NCBI GenBank assembly: GCA_004322275.1
Contig: SCTA01000018.1
Coordinates: 1-64,000 of the forward strand
Direction of reading: 5' to 3'
From: a bacterium
GTDB taxonomy: Bacteria; Desulfobacterota; Deferrisomatia; Deferrisomatales; BM512
DNA: 64,000 nt
This document shows positions 7,983 to 17,624 of the stretch, one piece after another. The notes beneath the pieces were generated by a model. It was not told the DNA's origin. It searched no databases and worked only from the letters and a program-made list of their open reading frames with translations. A program made the translations under genes and the position numbers. How positions within the stretch are numbered: position 1 is the stretch's first letter; every line of letters starts with the position of its first letter.

Positions 7983-9902
7983 TTAGTGAAGGGTTTCGCA
8001 CACAGGAGGAGGGCAGGGCAACTGGACCGCGACGGTTTCTTCCTGCGCAACCCCCGCGAGGTCGGGCCGGTACTCGGGGACAAGATCTTTCAAAAGGCGG
8101 ATGAGGACTTCCGGATCGGCCTGACGGCCGGCCTGATAAAGCCCTTCTATCTGCCCGTTGACGAATTCCCAGTCAACGTCGTCCGACTGCGCTATCCGTA
8201 TTTTTTCGTGGGAAGTCGGCAGGACGCCTTCGCCCGCGAGGAGCAACTCCTCGTAGAGCTTTTCTCCCGGCCGAAGGCCGACGAATTTTATCTGGATGTC
8301 TTCGTAGGGCTCGTAGCCCGAGAGCCGGATGAGATCCTCCGCCAGTTTCACGATCTTTACCGATTCGCCCATGTCGAGGAGGAATATCTCGCCGCCCCTG
8401 CCCATCGCGCCCGCCTGAAGGACAAGCTGCGAGGCCTCGGGTATGGTCATGAAGAAGCGGGTCACCTCCGGATGGGTGACGGTGACGGGGCCTCCCGCCG
8501 CGATCTGCTTCTGGAAGATGGGGACGACGCTTCCGGCGCTGCCGAGGACGTTGCCGAAACGCACGGTGACGAACTGGGTTCTGGAGTGCTTGGAGAGCCC
8601 CTGCACGTACTTTTCCGCCGCGCGCTTGGTGGCCCCCATGACATTTGTCGGATTGACCGCCTTGTCGGTAGAGATCATGACGAATTTCTCTACGCCGAAC
8701 CGTTCCGCCGCGTTGGCAAGGAGCCTCGTTCCCCGCACGTTGGTGTTTATAGCCTCGCTGGGGTTGATCTCCATCATCGGCACGTGCTTGTAGGCGGCCG
8801 CGTGGAAGACCACGTGGGGCATGTGGCGGGCGAAGATGCGCTGGGTCCTGGCCACGTCCCTGATATCGGCGACCCTGGGCTCGACCTTGAGGTTGGGAAA
8901 CTCCGCGGTGAGCTCGCGGTCGATGTGGAAGAGCGGGGATTCGGCGGAATCGAAAATAATAAGGCTTTCCGGCGCAAACCTCGCGACCTGCCTGCATATC
9001 TCGCTGCCGATGGAACCCGCGGCCCCCGTCACCAGTATCCTCTTGCCGCTGAGGTAGGAGTTTATGGCGGCGGTGTCGAGGCTTATCGGCTCGCGTCCCA
9101 GAAGGTCGTCGAGGGCCACGTCGCGAAGCTCGTTGACTGAAACCTTGCCGCCTATGATGTGGCCCAGGCCGGGAAGGGTCATGCAGGAGACGCTTGCATC
9201 CCTGCACTTCTCCACTATCCGCCTGATATCCTTGCCGGAGGCGGAGGGTATTGCGATTATGACCTTGTCTATCGAAAACCCGCGCACGACCTTGACGAGG
9301 CCTTCGCTGTCGCCGAGAACCGGGAGCCCCTGAATGCTTGAGTTCTTTTTGGCTTCGTCGTCGTCGATGAAACCCACCGCCTTAAGCTTCAGGTGGGGAT
9401 TGGCGCGAATCTCGCGCACCAGCATCTGCCCCGCCTGCCCCGCGCCCACGACCAGAACCCTTTCTCCGCCGAAACGCTTCAGGCCGGACATGGAGATGTG
9501 GCCTTCCTTGTAGGCCCTGACCGAGAACCGGACGCCCCCCATCAGCAAAAAGCAGAAGACGCCGTCGAGGAGCAGAACCGACCTCGGTATCAGATCGAGA
9601 CCCTGGGCGAAAAACTCGAAGGCGACCACGAAGAGCGAACCCGTAAAGTTCGCCTTCAAAAGCCTCATCAAATCGCTCATGGAGGCGTAGCGCCACCAGC
9701 TTCTCCCGATGCCGAAGAGGTAAAAAACCGCGAGCTTTACCGAGACTATCACCGGCAGAAGAGCGAAAAACCTCTCCCAGTTCGGGCTGGACTGTATCAG
9801 ATCGAACCGAAGCAGCCAAGCCAGCGCAAAAGACGCGCAAATAAGGATGGAGTCGAAGGCAAGTATGAGAAAACGGCGGTTCTTGATGATTCCGGGCTTC
9901 AT
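7983..9902 (-). CDS. WbpM/CapD-type UDP-GlcNAc 4,6-dehydratase (membrane SDR)
   Basis: A 639-aa two-part protein. About four N-terminal transmembrane helices are followed by a first Rossmann fold (VLVVGAGQAGQM), then the SDR catalytic domain beginning [14 protein letters not shown], with FHAAAYKHVPMME and STDKAVNPTNVMGATK. The usual SDR tyrosine is a methionine in this last motif, as in WbpM, FlaA1 and PglF. The family makes UDP-4-keto-6-deoxy-HexNAc, the precursor of QuiNAc, D-FucNAc or bacillosamine-like initiating sugars. It overlaps the WbpL-like initiating transferase gene by 4 bp (ATGA), the same pairing as wbpL-wbpM in pseudomonads. Confidence 0.88.
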   Translation of the reverse strand: MKPGIIKNRRFLILAFDSILICASFALAWLLRFDLIQSSPNWERFFALLPVIVSVKLAVFYLFGIGRSWWRYASMSDLMRLLKANFTGSLFVVAFEFFAQGLDLIPRSVLLLDGVFCFLLMGGVRFSVRAYKEGHISMSGLKRFGGERVLVVGAGQAGQMLVREIRANPHLKLKAVGFIDDDEAKKNSSIQGLPVLGDSEGLVKVVRGFSIDKVIIAIPSASGKDIRRIVEKCRDASVSCMTLPGLGHIIGGKVSVNELRDVALDDLLGREPISLDTAAINSYLSGKRILVTGAAGSIGSEICRQVARFAPESLIIFDSAESPLFHIDRELTAEFPNLKVEPRVADIRDVARTQRIFARHMPHVVFHAAAYKHVPMMEINPSEAINTNVRGTRLLANAAERFGVEKFVMISTDKAVNPTNVMGATKRAAEKYVQGLSKHSRTQFVTVRFGNVLGSAGSVVPIFQKQIAAGGPVTVTHPEVTRFFMTIPEASQLVLQAGAMGRGGEIFLLDMGESVKIVKLAEDLIRLSGYEPYEDIQIKFVGLRPGEKLYEELLLAGEGVLPTSHEKIRIAQSDDVDWEFVNGQIEGLYQAGRQADPEVLIRLLKDLVPEYRPDLAGVAQEETVAVQLPCPPPVCETLH

Positions 9903-10885
9903 TTCCCCACTCGAACGCGGCCGGGTGCGGCCGCTTTCTTACGCAAACGATAAGTCGCCGCCAAAAAGAGCGTTGACCAAAAACCAAGCAGCGACGCCAC
10001 CTCAATATTACTTGGCGGCCCGGAAAAAAGCAATGAAGCCGACACAATCGCCTGAACCCCGCCGTATAAAAGCGTAACGGCGTAATGGGGCAGCCCCAGT
10101 TCGTTGGCCATGATCTGGTAGAGATGGCGCCTGTGCGCCTGGGAGAGCCTTTCCCCGTCCATCTTGCGTATAAAGAGAGTCGAGTAAGTATCCGCGTAGA
10201 AGAGGAACAAAAGCCCGCAGAGCAAAAAGAAGGTCGCGGGGGAGTCGCTGTAGCGGTAGAGCTGCGCCCCGAAGAGAAAGCCGAGCAGCACCGAGCCCAC
10301 GTCCCCCATGAAAACCCGCGCCCTCGGGAAATTGAAGGGCAGAAAGCCCAGGCAGGCCGCCGAGACGGAGAGATTGAAAAGTACCTCCGCCTCTTCCATC
10401 CCCCTGAGGTAGCCGAACAGGGCAAGCCCTCCGAAGGCGAGCACGCCGGTAATCCCGGCAATGCCGTTGATTCCGTCCATAAAGTTGTAAAAGTTCGCGG
10501 TTCCCGTCAGGCACAGCACCCAGAAGACGAAAAGCGGCAGATACGAGGGGAAATCCGCTCCCGGCCCCCCCCGAAGACCCGCGACCACCGCCAGCGCGCA
10601 GGCGAACTGGACGAGGAAACGGTTTTTCGCGCTGAGTCCGAACCTGTCGTCAAAAAGGCTGACCGCCGCGAGGAAGGCCGCAGGAAGGTACAGCCACAGA
10701 GTCTGCCCGAGCCAGACACCCGAAAAGACAACCGCGAACAAGATCCCCACCCCGCCGCTCCTTGGCGTGGGAATCCTGTGGGAGCTGCGGTCGTTGGGAA
10801 GATCGACGAAGCCCAGGGCGAAGGCGTAGCGCTGCATTATGAGGGCTCCGGCGCCGCCCAGCATCAGTGAAATCAGATATTCCAT
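9899..10885 (-). CDS. WecA/WbpL-like undecaprenyl-phosphate sugar-1-phosphate transferase
   Basis: A 328-aa polytopic membrane protein of the MraY/WecA superfamily. It carries the family's DLPNDRSSHRIPTPRSGGV segment, the aspartate-containing NFYNFMDGINGIAG motif and the FMGDVGSVLLGF motif that binds metal and the nucleotide sugar. It would start repeat-unit assembly by loading a HexNAc-1-phosphate on undecaprenyl phosphate at the inner membrane. The adjacent WbpM-like gene makes a WbpL-like substrate (D-FucNAc or QuiNAc) more likely than plain GlcNAc, but this is inference. It lies 9 bp downstream of the deacetylase gene. Confidence 0.85.
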   Translation of the reverse strand: MEYLISLMLGGAGALIMQRYAFALGFVDLPNDRSSHRIPTPRSGGVGILFAVVFSGVWLGQTLWLYLPAAFLAAVSLFDDRFGLSAKNRFLVQFACALAVVAGLRGGPGADFPSYLPLFVFWVLCLTGTANFYNFMDGINGIAGITGVLAFGGLALFGYLRGMEEAEVLFNLSVSAACLGFLPFNFPRARVFMGDVGSVLLGFLFGAQLYRYSDSPATFFLLCGLLFLFYADTYSTLFIRKMDGERLSQAHRRHLYQIMANELGLPHYAVTLLYGGVQAIVSASLLFSGPPSNIEVASLLGFWSTLFLAATYRLRKKAAAPGRVRVGK

Positions 10886-10894
10886 GTGCCGCCG

Positions 10895-11791
10895 CTACGC
10901 TCCACCGGTATCCGTAAGGCTCTTTCGCAAAGCTGAAAAGGTCGTAAAAGCAAAGCCTTCGTCCTTAAGCGCCCCGATCAGAAGATTCAGTTTCGCCTCC
11001 ACTCCCCCGAGTCCCGTCCTGAATCTGCGGTTGTTCAGGGCTCCGAGGCCGGGAGGAGGCGCGGGAGCGGGCTTGCGGGAAAGCTCGTAGGGATGAATAT
11101 ACAGAAGATAGAGCGAATTGTTGCCGATATACCGCCTTATAAGGCGTCCCATGAGCCACCAGGGGAAAATTCGCAGGTATCCGCCCCCTGAAACGGGCAC
11201 GTTTTTGCCTAAAACCTTCAGCGTGGACATCTGGAACTCGAAAAAATCCCCGTCCCGAAAGACGCACGGGCGGACCTCCTCGAAGCCCGCGAGCTCCATC
11301 CGACCGTACCGGGGATTTTCCTTGAAGGCGATGCGGCTGGAATCGTAGAGGTAGCCCGCCTCGCGCACCATCGCCAGCTTTTCGTCGTCGAGACTGAAGC
11401 AGGGGGCGCGAAACCCTTCCACTTTGGAGCCCATAATCTCTTCCAGCGTCTTTTTCGACGAAAAAAGTTCGCGGCGAAAATCTTCGCCCGGGATGGTAAG
11501 CGGCCTTACGTGCGATTGGGTATGGCTCCCTATCTCGTGGCCCGCAAGGAGCATCTGCCGTAGCGAAGGGGCTATCGATTCCGCGATCTCTCCGGTGCAG
11601 AAAAACGAGGAGGAGACTCCGTGCCGGTCCATTATCCCGAGGTAGACCTCCAGACCGTCAAGCATGGAGTAGCTTCGGTCGCAGAGGTTTTTGTCCAGGT
11701 AATCGACGTGGTACCAGTCTTCGATATCCATCGAAAGCACCACGACGCGGCGGGTTACAGCCGAAGTATCCGCAGACGCCGCAGGGATCAT
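10895..11791 (-). CDS. Polysaccharide deacetylase, DUF3473 (exosortase-locus) type
   Basis: A 298-aa NodB-fold protein. It begins with the SMDIEDWYHVDYLD motif containing the catalytic Asp pair, continues with the GHEIGSHTQSH metal motif (His-x4-His) and GFRAPCFSLDDEKL, and ends with a C-terminal extension RIFPWWLMGRLIRRY...YIHPYEL of the DUF3473 kind. This subfamily usually sits in PEP-CTERM/exosortase exopolysaccharide loci, yet no exosortase gene was recognised here. It probably removes N-acetyl groups from a nascent or lipid-linked polymer. It overlaps the ATP-grasp gene by 4 bp. Confidence 0.83.
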   Translation of the reverse strand: MIPAASADTSAVTRRVVVLSMDIEDWYHVDYLDKNLCDRSYSMLDGLEVYLGIMDRHGVSSSFFCTGEIAESIAPSLRQMLLAGHEIGSHTQSHVRPLTIPGEDFRRELFSSKKTLEEIMGSKVEGFRAPCFSLDDEKLAMVREAGYLYDSSRIAFKENPRYGRMELAGFEEVRPCVFRDGDFFEFQMSTLKVLGKNVPVSGGGYLRIFPWWLMGRLIRRYIGNNSLYLLYIHPYELSRKPAPAPPPGLGALNNRRFRTGLGGVEAKLNLLIGALKDEGFAFTTFSALRKSLTDTGGA

Positions 11792-12996
11792 GCTCTGTCC
11801 CCGGGCGGCTTTATGAAATTAGTCCAGATGTGGGCGAGCGTGTTGACGACGTACCCGAAATTGGCCCCCCAGTCGTCCCAGGCGCAGATGGCCCACTCCT
11901 TGTTTCGCTGATCGATGGCGGTCCTCCAGAACTCCCCGAAGGAAAGCTCTCTGGAACGCAAAAAATGGACAGAGGAGACCATGTCGCGTATGAAAAGCTG
12001 CCACCGCACGCCGTCGGTCTGTCCGCCGCGGTGAACGGGATTGGGCCTTCCCCGAAGGTCGCAGTAAGCGTCCCACACCACGTCCACCCCGGAGGCGCGG
12101 GTTATGGCGAACCAGAGAGTCGGGCGGCAGTTTATCTCTATGAGCTTCCAGCAGCGGTCCGCCTCGTCCCATTTGAACTCGGTGCCGCACACGCCGTGGT
12201 ACCCCAATTTTGATATCAGGTCTTCCGAGAGAGCCGCCACTTCCTCCATCCACTTCGATTCTATGTACGACGCCGATCCGTACATCGGCGGGTACTGCCT
12301 GTATTTCTTGGCTGTGAAGAGCGAGCGGCAGACGCGGTTTTTGTCCATGTAGAGCCCGGCCACCGCGATATTCTGCTCCGACCCGCCGATGCACTCCTGC
12401 AAAACCACATCCGCGTTCCATTCCTTGAAGACCCGCCACCAGTTCATCAGTTCTTCGGCGTCGGCTACTTCTACGAGCTTTTTTCCGCGAAGAAGTTTCC
12501 TGAGCTTGAAGCCCATCGAGGGCTTCACAATCGCCGGATACCTGATTTTTCCGGCGGCGGCCAAGGCCTCTTCGTCGCTTTCGGGGAAAAAGGTCCTGGG
12601 CATGGCGACGCCGATTTTTTCGCAGACCTCGTAAAAGGTGCGCTTGTTCAGGAATACGGAATTGGACTCGGGCCTCATGGAATCGGTCAGGATGAAATAC
12701 GGCTCCAGTTCGGCGCGGTTCGCGGCGATGAAATCGATGTAGTAATCGTTCGCGTTGAAGATGACCGGCTTTTCGGGACATTCTTTTGCAAAAGAGATGA
12801 GCCCCGCAAGCAGCTCCGGCCCCGCCGGAAGATAGCTTATGCGCTTGTCGTGCTTAACCGACTTTGAAAAGTGGCCTATCTCGTAGCGCAGGACATCGAC
12901 GCCGTAAACGGCGACGCCGTTTCGGTCCAGGGAACGGGCGGCGCTGAGGCCCGTCGGGGACAGGCCGAATACCACCGCTGTTTCTTTATATTTCAT
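11788..12996 (-). CDS. ATP-grasp ligase
   Basis: A 402-aa ATP-grasp protein. The N-terminal Rossmann-like domain begins VVFGLSPTGLSAARSL. The ATP-binding core includes RYPAIVKPSMG, VLQECIGGSEQNIAVAGLY and the C-terminal GTEFKWDE...KLIEINCRPT, which supplies the Glu and Asn for metal binding. Proteins of this type couple a carboxylate to an amine or thiol, and several exopolysaccharide loci of this kind carry one. The substrate is not predictable; amidation of a uronic acid in the polymer, or synthesis of an amino-acid decoration, are possibilities. It overlaps the deacetylase gene by 4 bp. Confidence 0.75.
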   Translation of the reverse strand: MKYKETAVVFGLSPTGLSAARSLDRNGVAVYGVDVLRYEIGHFSKSVKHDKRISYLPAGPELLAGLISFAKECPEKPVIFNANDYYIDFIAANRAELEPYFILTDSMRPESNSVFLNKRTFYEVCEKIGVAMPRTFFPESDEEALAAAGKIRYPAIVKPSMGFKLRKLLRGKKLVEVADAEELMNWWRVFKEWNADVVLQECIGGSEQNIAVAGLYMDKNRVCRSLFTAKKYRQYPPMYGSASYIESKWMEEVAALSEDLISKLGYHGVCGTEFKWDEADRCWKLIEINCRPTLWFAITRASGVDVVWDAYCDLRGRPNPVHRGGQTDGVRWQLFIRDMVSSVHFLRSRELSFGEFWRTAIDQRNKEWAICAWDDWGANFGYVVNTLAHIWTNFIKPPGDRA

Positions 12997-13029
12997 GCAT
13001 TTCTCATCTTGATCGTTGTAAATCCGCCC

Positions 13030-14088
13030 TTAAACGGGCTGGCCGTCCGTTATGCGGGCGATAAGGGAGCGCTCCCCCCTTCCTTCGAGTCCGAAGCAGG
13101 TAAAAGCCAGCTTTTCGCCGCTCTCCATGCCCTGGGGGAAGCGAATAACCCCGAACTGGACTATATGCGGCCAGAGATCTTTTTTGCAGGAAAAAAGCTC
13201 CTCCCACGAAACGCCGTCGCGGCTGGCCCAAAGGTGGGCGCTGCGGTCCTTTTCGTTTTGCCCCCCCTCGACGCCGGTGGTAACGACCAGCGTCCCGTCC
13301 GAAAGGGCCGCGTTTCCGTGGCAGGGGCCCTGAACCTCCATAACCTTCCGGAGTTCACGGGTCTTCCGGTCAAAGCGCATGACGAAGTTGGGATGGGTTC
13401 CCGCGTCGGAACCGGCGTCCGTCCCCCAGTACAGCGCCTCGGGGCGAAACGCCACTCCGACGGCGCGCCAGAGCTGGCTGCCGCCTCCGGCGTTCGTCCA
13501 GTTTTCCCCGCTTTCGTCTCCCCTGAAAAGAAGACACTCGCTGTCGGCGTCGCCGGTTCCCATCCAGAGGCAATTTTCGTAAGGGTCCCACTGGACGAAA
13601 TGGTAATGGCGTATAAGCCCCGCCTCGAATTCGTGGACGGTCTCAAAGGTTTTGCCGCCGTCGCGGCTCCTGTGAACCATCGCGGGAAGAGTTCTTTGCC
13701 CGTTCAGGGCGTATTCAGCGAGGAAAATGTCCCCGGCGGGGGTCACGCAAACCCCCTTCGCGGCGGGCTTGTTCCCTCTGGGGAAGCGAAATTCGGAGGT
13801 AATGGCCCCGTCCGCTTCCACCCGGTAGGCCCGCTTTCTGATGATCACCAGAAACGCTCCGTCCCCGAGGGGCAGGAGATGGTGGACGCCCAGCCGCAGG
13901 AAATGGCGGAAAAGGCGTACGCGGGAAAGCCCCCTCTCCCACGTAGCGCCAACTTCGCCCGGTTTCGAGAGGTGGTTACCCTCGCCGTCCACGAAAAAGA
14001 ACCTGTTGCCCTTCGCGGCCAGATACTTTCCGCCGCCGGTCCAGAGCAGCCTGCAATCGGGGATTTTTTTTATTATTTCAAGTTTCAT
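13030..14088 (-). CDS. BNR/sialidase-like beta-propeller protein
   Basis: A 352-aa protein built of repeats resembling BNR/Asp-box blades, for example SRDGGKTFETV, SGENWTNAG and SRDGVSWEELF, each with the S-x-D-G-G-x-x-W-like pattern. No signal peptide is visible, so it may act in the cytoplasm. Sialidase catalytic arginines cannot be assigned with confidence, so I do not claim hydrolase activity. It overlaps the preceding WbuB-like transferase gene by 4 bp and lies within the fucosamine/ATP-grasp part of the polysaccharide operon. A lyase, epimerase scaffold or binding role is equally possible. Confidence 0.65.
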   Translation of the reverse strand: MKLEIIKKIPDCRLLWTGGGKYLAAKGNRFFFVDGEGNHLSKPGEVGATWERGLSRVRLFRHFLRLGVHHLLPLGDGAFLVIIRKRAYRVEADGAITSEFRFPRGNKPAAKGVCVTPAGDIFLAEYALNGQRTLPAMVHRSRDGGKTFETVHEFEAGLIRHYHFVQWDPYENCLWMGTGDADSECLLFRGDESGENWTNAGGGSQLWRAVGVAFRPEALYWGTDAGSDAGTHPNFVMRFDRKTRELRKVMEVQGPCHGNAALSDGTLVVTTGVEGGQNEKDRSAHLWASRDGVSWEELFSCKKDLWPHIVQFGVIRFPQGMESGEKLAFTCFGLEGRGERSLIARITDGQPV

Positions 14089-15344
14089 GCGGTCTTTCGT
14101 CCGGTTCCCGTCAGCGTCGCGAAAAGGTCGTCGTAAGAATGGGCGACGGCCTTCGCCGTAAAGCGCTCTTTAGCCAGAGCGAGCGCCCGCCGCCCGTATT
14201 CGTCAAGGGTTTGGCGGTCGCCGGAGAGTCTCTTGAGGGTTTCGCAAAACCCCTCTACGTCGCCGTCCGGGACAACCCAGCCTATCTTCGATTCCTGCAC
14301 GAAGCGCGATACGTCCGCCTCGGGGTGTCCGTAGAGGAGTATCGGCCTTCCGCAGGCCATGATGGTGTAAATCTTGGAGGGGAAGCTGAAGTTCTTGACG
14401 TGCGAGGAGAGGAGCACGAGGCAAAGGTCGCTGGAGGCGTTTATAACCGGCGTGACTTCCCTCGGCTGGTACCCCCAGACCTCCAGATTCTCCAGATTCT
14501 TTTCCCTGGCCTCTCTCGCCAGAGCCTCCTGCTTTATCCCGCCCCCGGCGAGGATGAATTTAAACGGCAGACCCTTGAGGGCCTTCGCGGCGGCCATTAC
14601 GGGCGCGAAATTCTGGGCGTTTCCCATGTTTCCGACGTAGCTCGCGACGAAACGATCATCGAGGCCGTGCTCCTTTGAAAAATCGCTGTGCCTCGGGAGG
14701 GGACGGTAAAGCTCCGTGTTGACGAAATTCGGGATGGTTCTAAGGAGCGTGGTTGCGGGCACCCTTTTACGGAGTATCTCCACGAGGCCGTCGGAGATGC
14801 TGGTTACGGCATCGCTGCTTTTGTAAACCTTCCTCTCCAGAAGGCGCAAAAACCGGATCAACAGGGGATTTTTTATTTTCCCCTGGTCGATAAGCCCGTC
14901 CGGAAAGATGTCCTGCACGAGGTAAACCGCCTTCGCCCGATGCTTCTTCGCTATCCAGGCGCTTACGAGGCCTATCGAGAGCGGCGGCGACTGGGACAGA
15001 ACCACGTCGCAACTGAATTCTTTTCCGAGGGCCGCGTAGAAACCCAGCCCGTGAAAGAGTATCGCCGTCTTCATGCGGGTGGCGATGGAGCCTTTCACCT
15101 GCGGAACCTTTATGTGGTAGCAGGGTATGCCGTAGTAGTCGCTTTTGAGCAGCCAATCGCCGCGTTCCGGCCTCATCGGCTGCGCCCGGAGCGCCTCTTC
15201 GTCGAGGTTGTAATGGGGGGTCGTGGTGAGGACCACGAGCTCGTGGCCGAGGTTTTTAAGCTCCAGGGCCAGATCCCCGAAAATGTAGGCGTTGGAATTC
15301 CCGTCCGGCGGAAAAACCAGCGTGTGGAGGAGAATTTTCGCCAT
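14085..15344 (-). CDS. WbuB-like family-4 glycosyltransferase (probable L-FucNAc transferase)
   Basis: A 419-aa GT-B enzyme starting LLHTLVFPPDGNSNAYIFGDLA. That N-terminus, and TTTPHYN, characterise the WbuB/WcaI-like group of glycosyltransferase family 4. The donor-binding C-terminal domain includes GNMGNAQNF and FSFPSKIYTIMACGRPIL. The gene follows immediately after the three UDP-L-FucNAc synthesis genes (1-bp overlap). That is the order fnlA-fnlB-fnlC-wbuB known from E. coli O26-type clusters, where WbuB transfers L-FucNAc. The substrate assignment rests on this synteny and family resemblance. Confidence 0.8.
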   Translation of the reverse strand: MAKILLHTLVFPPDGNSNAYIFGDLALELKNLGHELVVLTTTPHYNLDEEALRAQPMRPERGDWLLKSDYYGIPCYHIKVPQVKGSIATRMKTAILFHGLGFYAALGKEFSCDVVLSQSPPLSIGLVSAWIAKKHRAKAVYLVQDIFPDGLIDQGKIKNPLLIRFLRLLERKVYKSSDAVTSISDGLVEILRKRVPATTLLRTIPNFVNTELYRPLPRHSDFSKEHGLDDRFVASYVGNMGNAQNFAPVMAAAKALKGLPFKFILAGGGIKQEALAREAREKNLENLEVWGYQPREVTPVINASSDLCLVLLSSHVKNFSFPSKIYTIMACGRPILLYGHPEADVSRFVQESKIGWVVPDGDVEGFCETLKRLSGDRQTLDEYGRRALALAKERFTAKAVAHSYDDLFATLTGTGRKTA

Positions 15345-16465
15345 CAGTTCTTTTTCCAGACCACCCTGTTCACGTAGTCCGTGTAGCTCAGAATTATCCT
15401 CACCACCTTCTCGCTGACGTTGGGCATCGAATAGTCGGCCACGGGGCGAAGAAGCCTCGTTTCCCCCCTCGGCTGGCTTTCGAGGACGCCGAGCGCGGTC
15501 TTTACCGTTCCCCAGTCGAGCCCGGTCATCATTACCGACGCTTCCTCGAAACCCTCGGGCCTCTCGTGAGCGTTGCGTATGTTGAGCGCGGGAAAATTGA
15601 GTATGGAACTCTCCTCGGTAATCGTCCCGCTGTCGGAAAGGACCGCCCTGGCGCTCATCTGGAGCTTAACGTAATCGCAAAAACCCAGAGGCTTCATCAG
15701 TTCGACCAGAGGGTTCAGGGTGACCCCCTCGGCGTCTATGCGCTTTCTGGTTCTCGGATGGGTCGAAACGATAATCCTGAAACCGTAGGTTTCGGCGAGG
15801 CTGTCAAGGGTCTCCACGAGCTTTTTGAACTCCACCGGGGAATCCACGTTTTCCTCGCGGTGGGCGCTTATCACGAAGTACCGCCCCTCCTCAAGGGAAA
15901 GCCGGGAGAGAACCTCCGATTTTTTAATCTTGGACAAGTAGTGGTGGAGAATCTCGAACATCGGGCTGCCGGTCTTGATAACCCGGTCGGGAGGAAGCCC
16001 CTCGGCAAGGAGGTACTCGCGGGAGATCGAGCTGTAGGGCATGTTAACGTCGCTGATGTGGTCGACTATCTTGCGGTTTATCTCCTCGGGCACCCTCTGG
16101 TCGAAGCAGCGGTTCCCCGCCTCCATATGGAAGACGGGAATCTTGCGCCGCTTCGCGGGGTAGGCGGCGAGGCAGCTGTTGGTGTCGCCCAGCACGAGAA
16201 TGGCGTCCGGGTTCTCACACCCCATCGCCTCGTCTACCCTTGCTATAATCGCGCCCACCGTCTGGCAGGCGGTGGCCCCCGCGGCCTCCAGAAAGATATC
16301 TGGCTTACGTATCTCAAGGTCCTCGAAAAAGATCTGGTTCAGCTCGTAGTCGTAGTTCTGCCCGGTGTGGACGATAACGTGGTCGAGATGGCGGTCGAGC
16401 GCCGCCATAACGCGGGAGAGCCTGATTATCTCCGGCCGGGTGCCGACGACGGTCATTACCTTCAT
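15344..16465 (-). CDS. fnlC: UDP-HexNAc 2-epimerase of UDP-L-FucNAc synthesis (CapG/FnlC/WbjD)
   Basis: A 373-aa enzyme of the UDP-GlcNAc 2-epimerase fold. Motifs visible are VVGTRPEII at the N-terminus, [31 protein letters not shown] and [11 protein letters not shown]. The [20 protein letters not shown] variant is that of CapG/WbjD/FnlC rather than housekeeping WecB. It would catalyse the last step, C2 epimerisation of UDP-N-acetyl-L-pneumosamine to UDP-L-FucNAc. It overlaps fnlB by 4 bp and the WbuB-like gene by 1 bp, so the pathway appears to be a tight translational unit. Confidence 0.88.
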   Translation of the reverse strand: MKVMTVVGTRPEIIRLSRVMAALDRHLDHVIVHTGQNYDYELNQIFFEDLEIRKPDIFLEAAGATACQTVGAIIARVDEAMGCENPDAILVLGDTNSCLAAYPAKRRKIPVFHMEAGNRCFDQRVPEEINRKIVDHISDVNMPYSSISREYLLAEGLPPDRVIKTGSPMFEILHHYLSKIKKSEVLSRLSLEEGRYFVISAHREENVDSPVEFKKLVETLDSLAETYGFRIIVSTHPRTRKRIDAEGVTLNPLVELMKPLGFCDYVKLQMSARAVLSDSGTITEESSILNFPALNIRNAHERPEGFEEASVMMTGLDWGTVKTALGVLESQPRGETRLLRPVADYSMPNVSEKVVRIILSYTDYVNRVVWKKN

Positions 16466-17595
16466 TGCTTGCCCTCCCCCGCGCCAAGGACCGGCGCGAA
16501 AAAAGTGTCGGGGTTGCCCGGGTTAAACTGCTCGCTCGCCCAGAAGAGAGTAACCATCTCGGAGCTTCCGGTGTTTTCGATGGAATGGGTGTACCCCGGA
16601 GGTATGTCCACCACCTTGTATTCCTCGCCGCGCACCGGAAACTCCAGAACCTCGCCGCCAAAGACGCTGCGAAGCCGTATGATTCCGCTCCCCTCCACGA
16701 CCATGAATTTTTCCGTCTTGGTGTGGTGGTAATGGTTCCCCCGAGTGATGCCGGGTCTGGTGCGAGAGATGAAAATCTGCCCGAAGTGGGGTGATTTTAT
16801 GAATTCCGCGAGGCTTCCCCTGTCGTCGGCTTTTATGTCGAGACCGTAGCCGTAATCGGAGGGTTCGAGATAGGTCAGGTAAGTGGCGTAAAGGGCCCGC
16901 ACGAACTCTCGGCTGTAATCGGGGAGTAGAAGGGTTTCGCGGTGGCGCTTGAACCCCTGAATCATCCCGGAAAGCTCGCCGAGGGTTATACGGGTGGATT
17001 TCAGCTCCTCCGCGAACCGGAAACCGGGCCGGGGCGCGGCTTCGAGTTCCGCCAAAAAGGCAACGACCACGTCGTCTATGTAGGTTAGCTCAAGCTCGCA
17101 GGCTGGGTCCGATACCTGAATCGGCAATCCCTTCGCGATGTTGTTGCAGAAGGTGGCGGTGACGGAGTTGTAGTTCGGGCGGCACCACTTGCCGAAGAGG
17201 TTCTTCAGCCGGTAGACGACGCCCTCGGCCCCGGTCGCCGCGCAGTAGCTCTCCAGTTCCCCCTCGGCTCCGAGCTTGCTGGCGCCGTAAGGGTTGTCGC
17301 GCTCGGCCTGAATCGAGGAGGTAAGAATTACTTTCGGTTTTCTCCCCATTGACCTCAGGATATTGCAAAGCTCGCCGGTGAACCCGACGTTGCCGCTTTT
17401 GAACTCCTCGACGCTCCGGGGCCGGTTGACCCCCGCCAGGTGGAATACGATATCCGCCTTCGCCAGAAAGCCCTTCAATTCCTCTTGGGAATTGTCGATG
17501 TCGAATTTGAAGACCTCGACCTCTTTACGCTCGCGAAGCGCCAGGCAGAGGTTTTTCCCTACGAACCCCTTCGCGCCGGTGACAAGTACCTTCAT
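16462..17595 (-). CDS. fnlB: Bifunctional epimerase/reductase of UDP-L-FucNAc synthesis (CapF/FnlB/WbjC)
   Basis: The protein is about 377 aa. An N-terminal SDR domain ([35 protein letters not shown]) is fused to a C-terminal cupin ([21 protein letters not shown]), exactly the two-domain arrangement of CapF/FnlB, which epimerises and reduces the 4-keto intermediate. The start is placed at the ATG giving [10 protein letters not shown], with GGAAACG upstream. Earlier in-frame codons would overlap the end of fnlA and add a low-complexity basic leader. The metal-binding histidines of the cupin are in place. Confidence 0.9.
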   Translation of the reverse strand: MKVLVTGAKGFVGKNLCLALRERKEVEVFKFDIDNSQEELKGFLAKADIVFHLAGVNRPRSVEEFKSGNVGFTGELCNILRSMGRKPKVILTSSIQAERDNPYGASKLGAEGELESYCAATGAEGVVYRLKNLFGKWCRPNYNSVTATFCNNIAKGLPIQVSDPACELELTYIDDVVVAFLAELEAAPRPGFRFAEELKSTRITLGELSGMIQGFKRHRETLLLPDYSREFVRALYATYLTYLEPSDYGYGLDIKADDRGSLAEFIKSPHFGQIFISRTRPGITRGNHYHHTKTEKFMVVEGSGIIRLRSVFGGEVLEFPVRGEEYKVVDIPPGYTHSIENTGSSEMVTLFWASEQFNPGNPDTFFAPVLGAGEGKQ

Positions 17596-17624
17596 CTCGT
17601 TTCCTGTCTTAAAAGCGGGAGAGG

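Noticed and set aside
13030-14088. Active sialidase
   Set aside because: Asp-box-like blades are visible, but I could not assign the arginine triad or catalytic Asp/Tyr/Glu, and there is no signal peptide.
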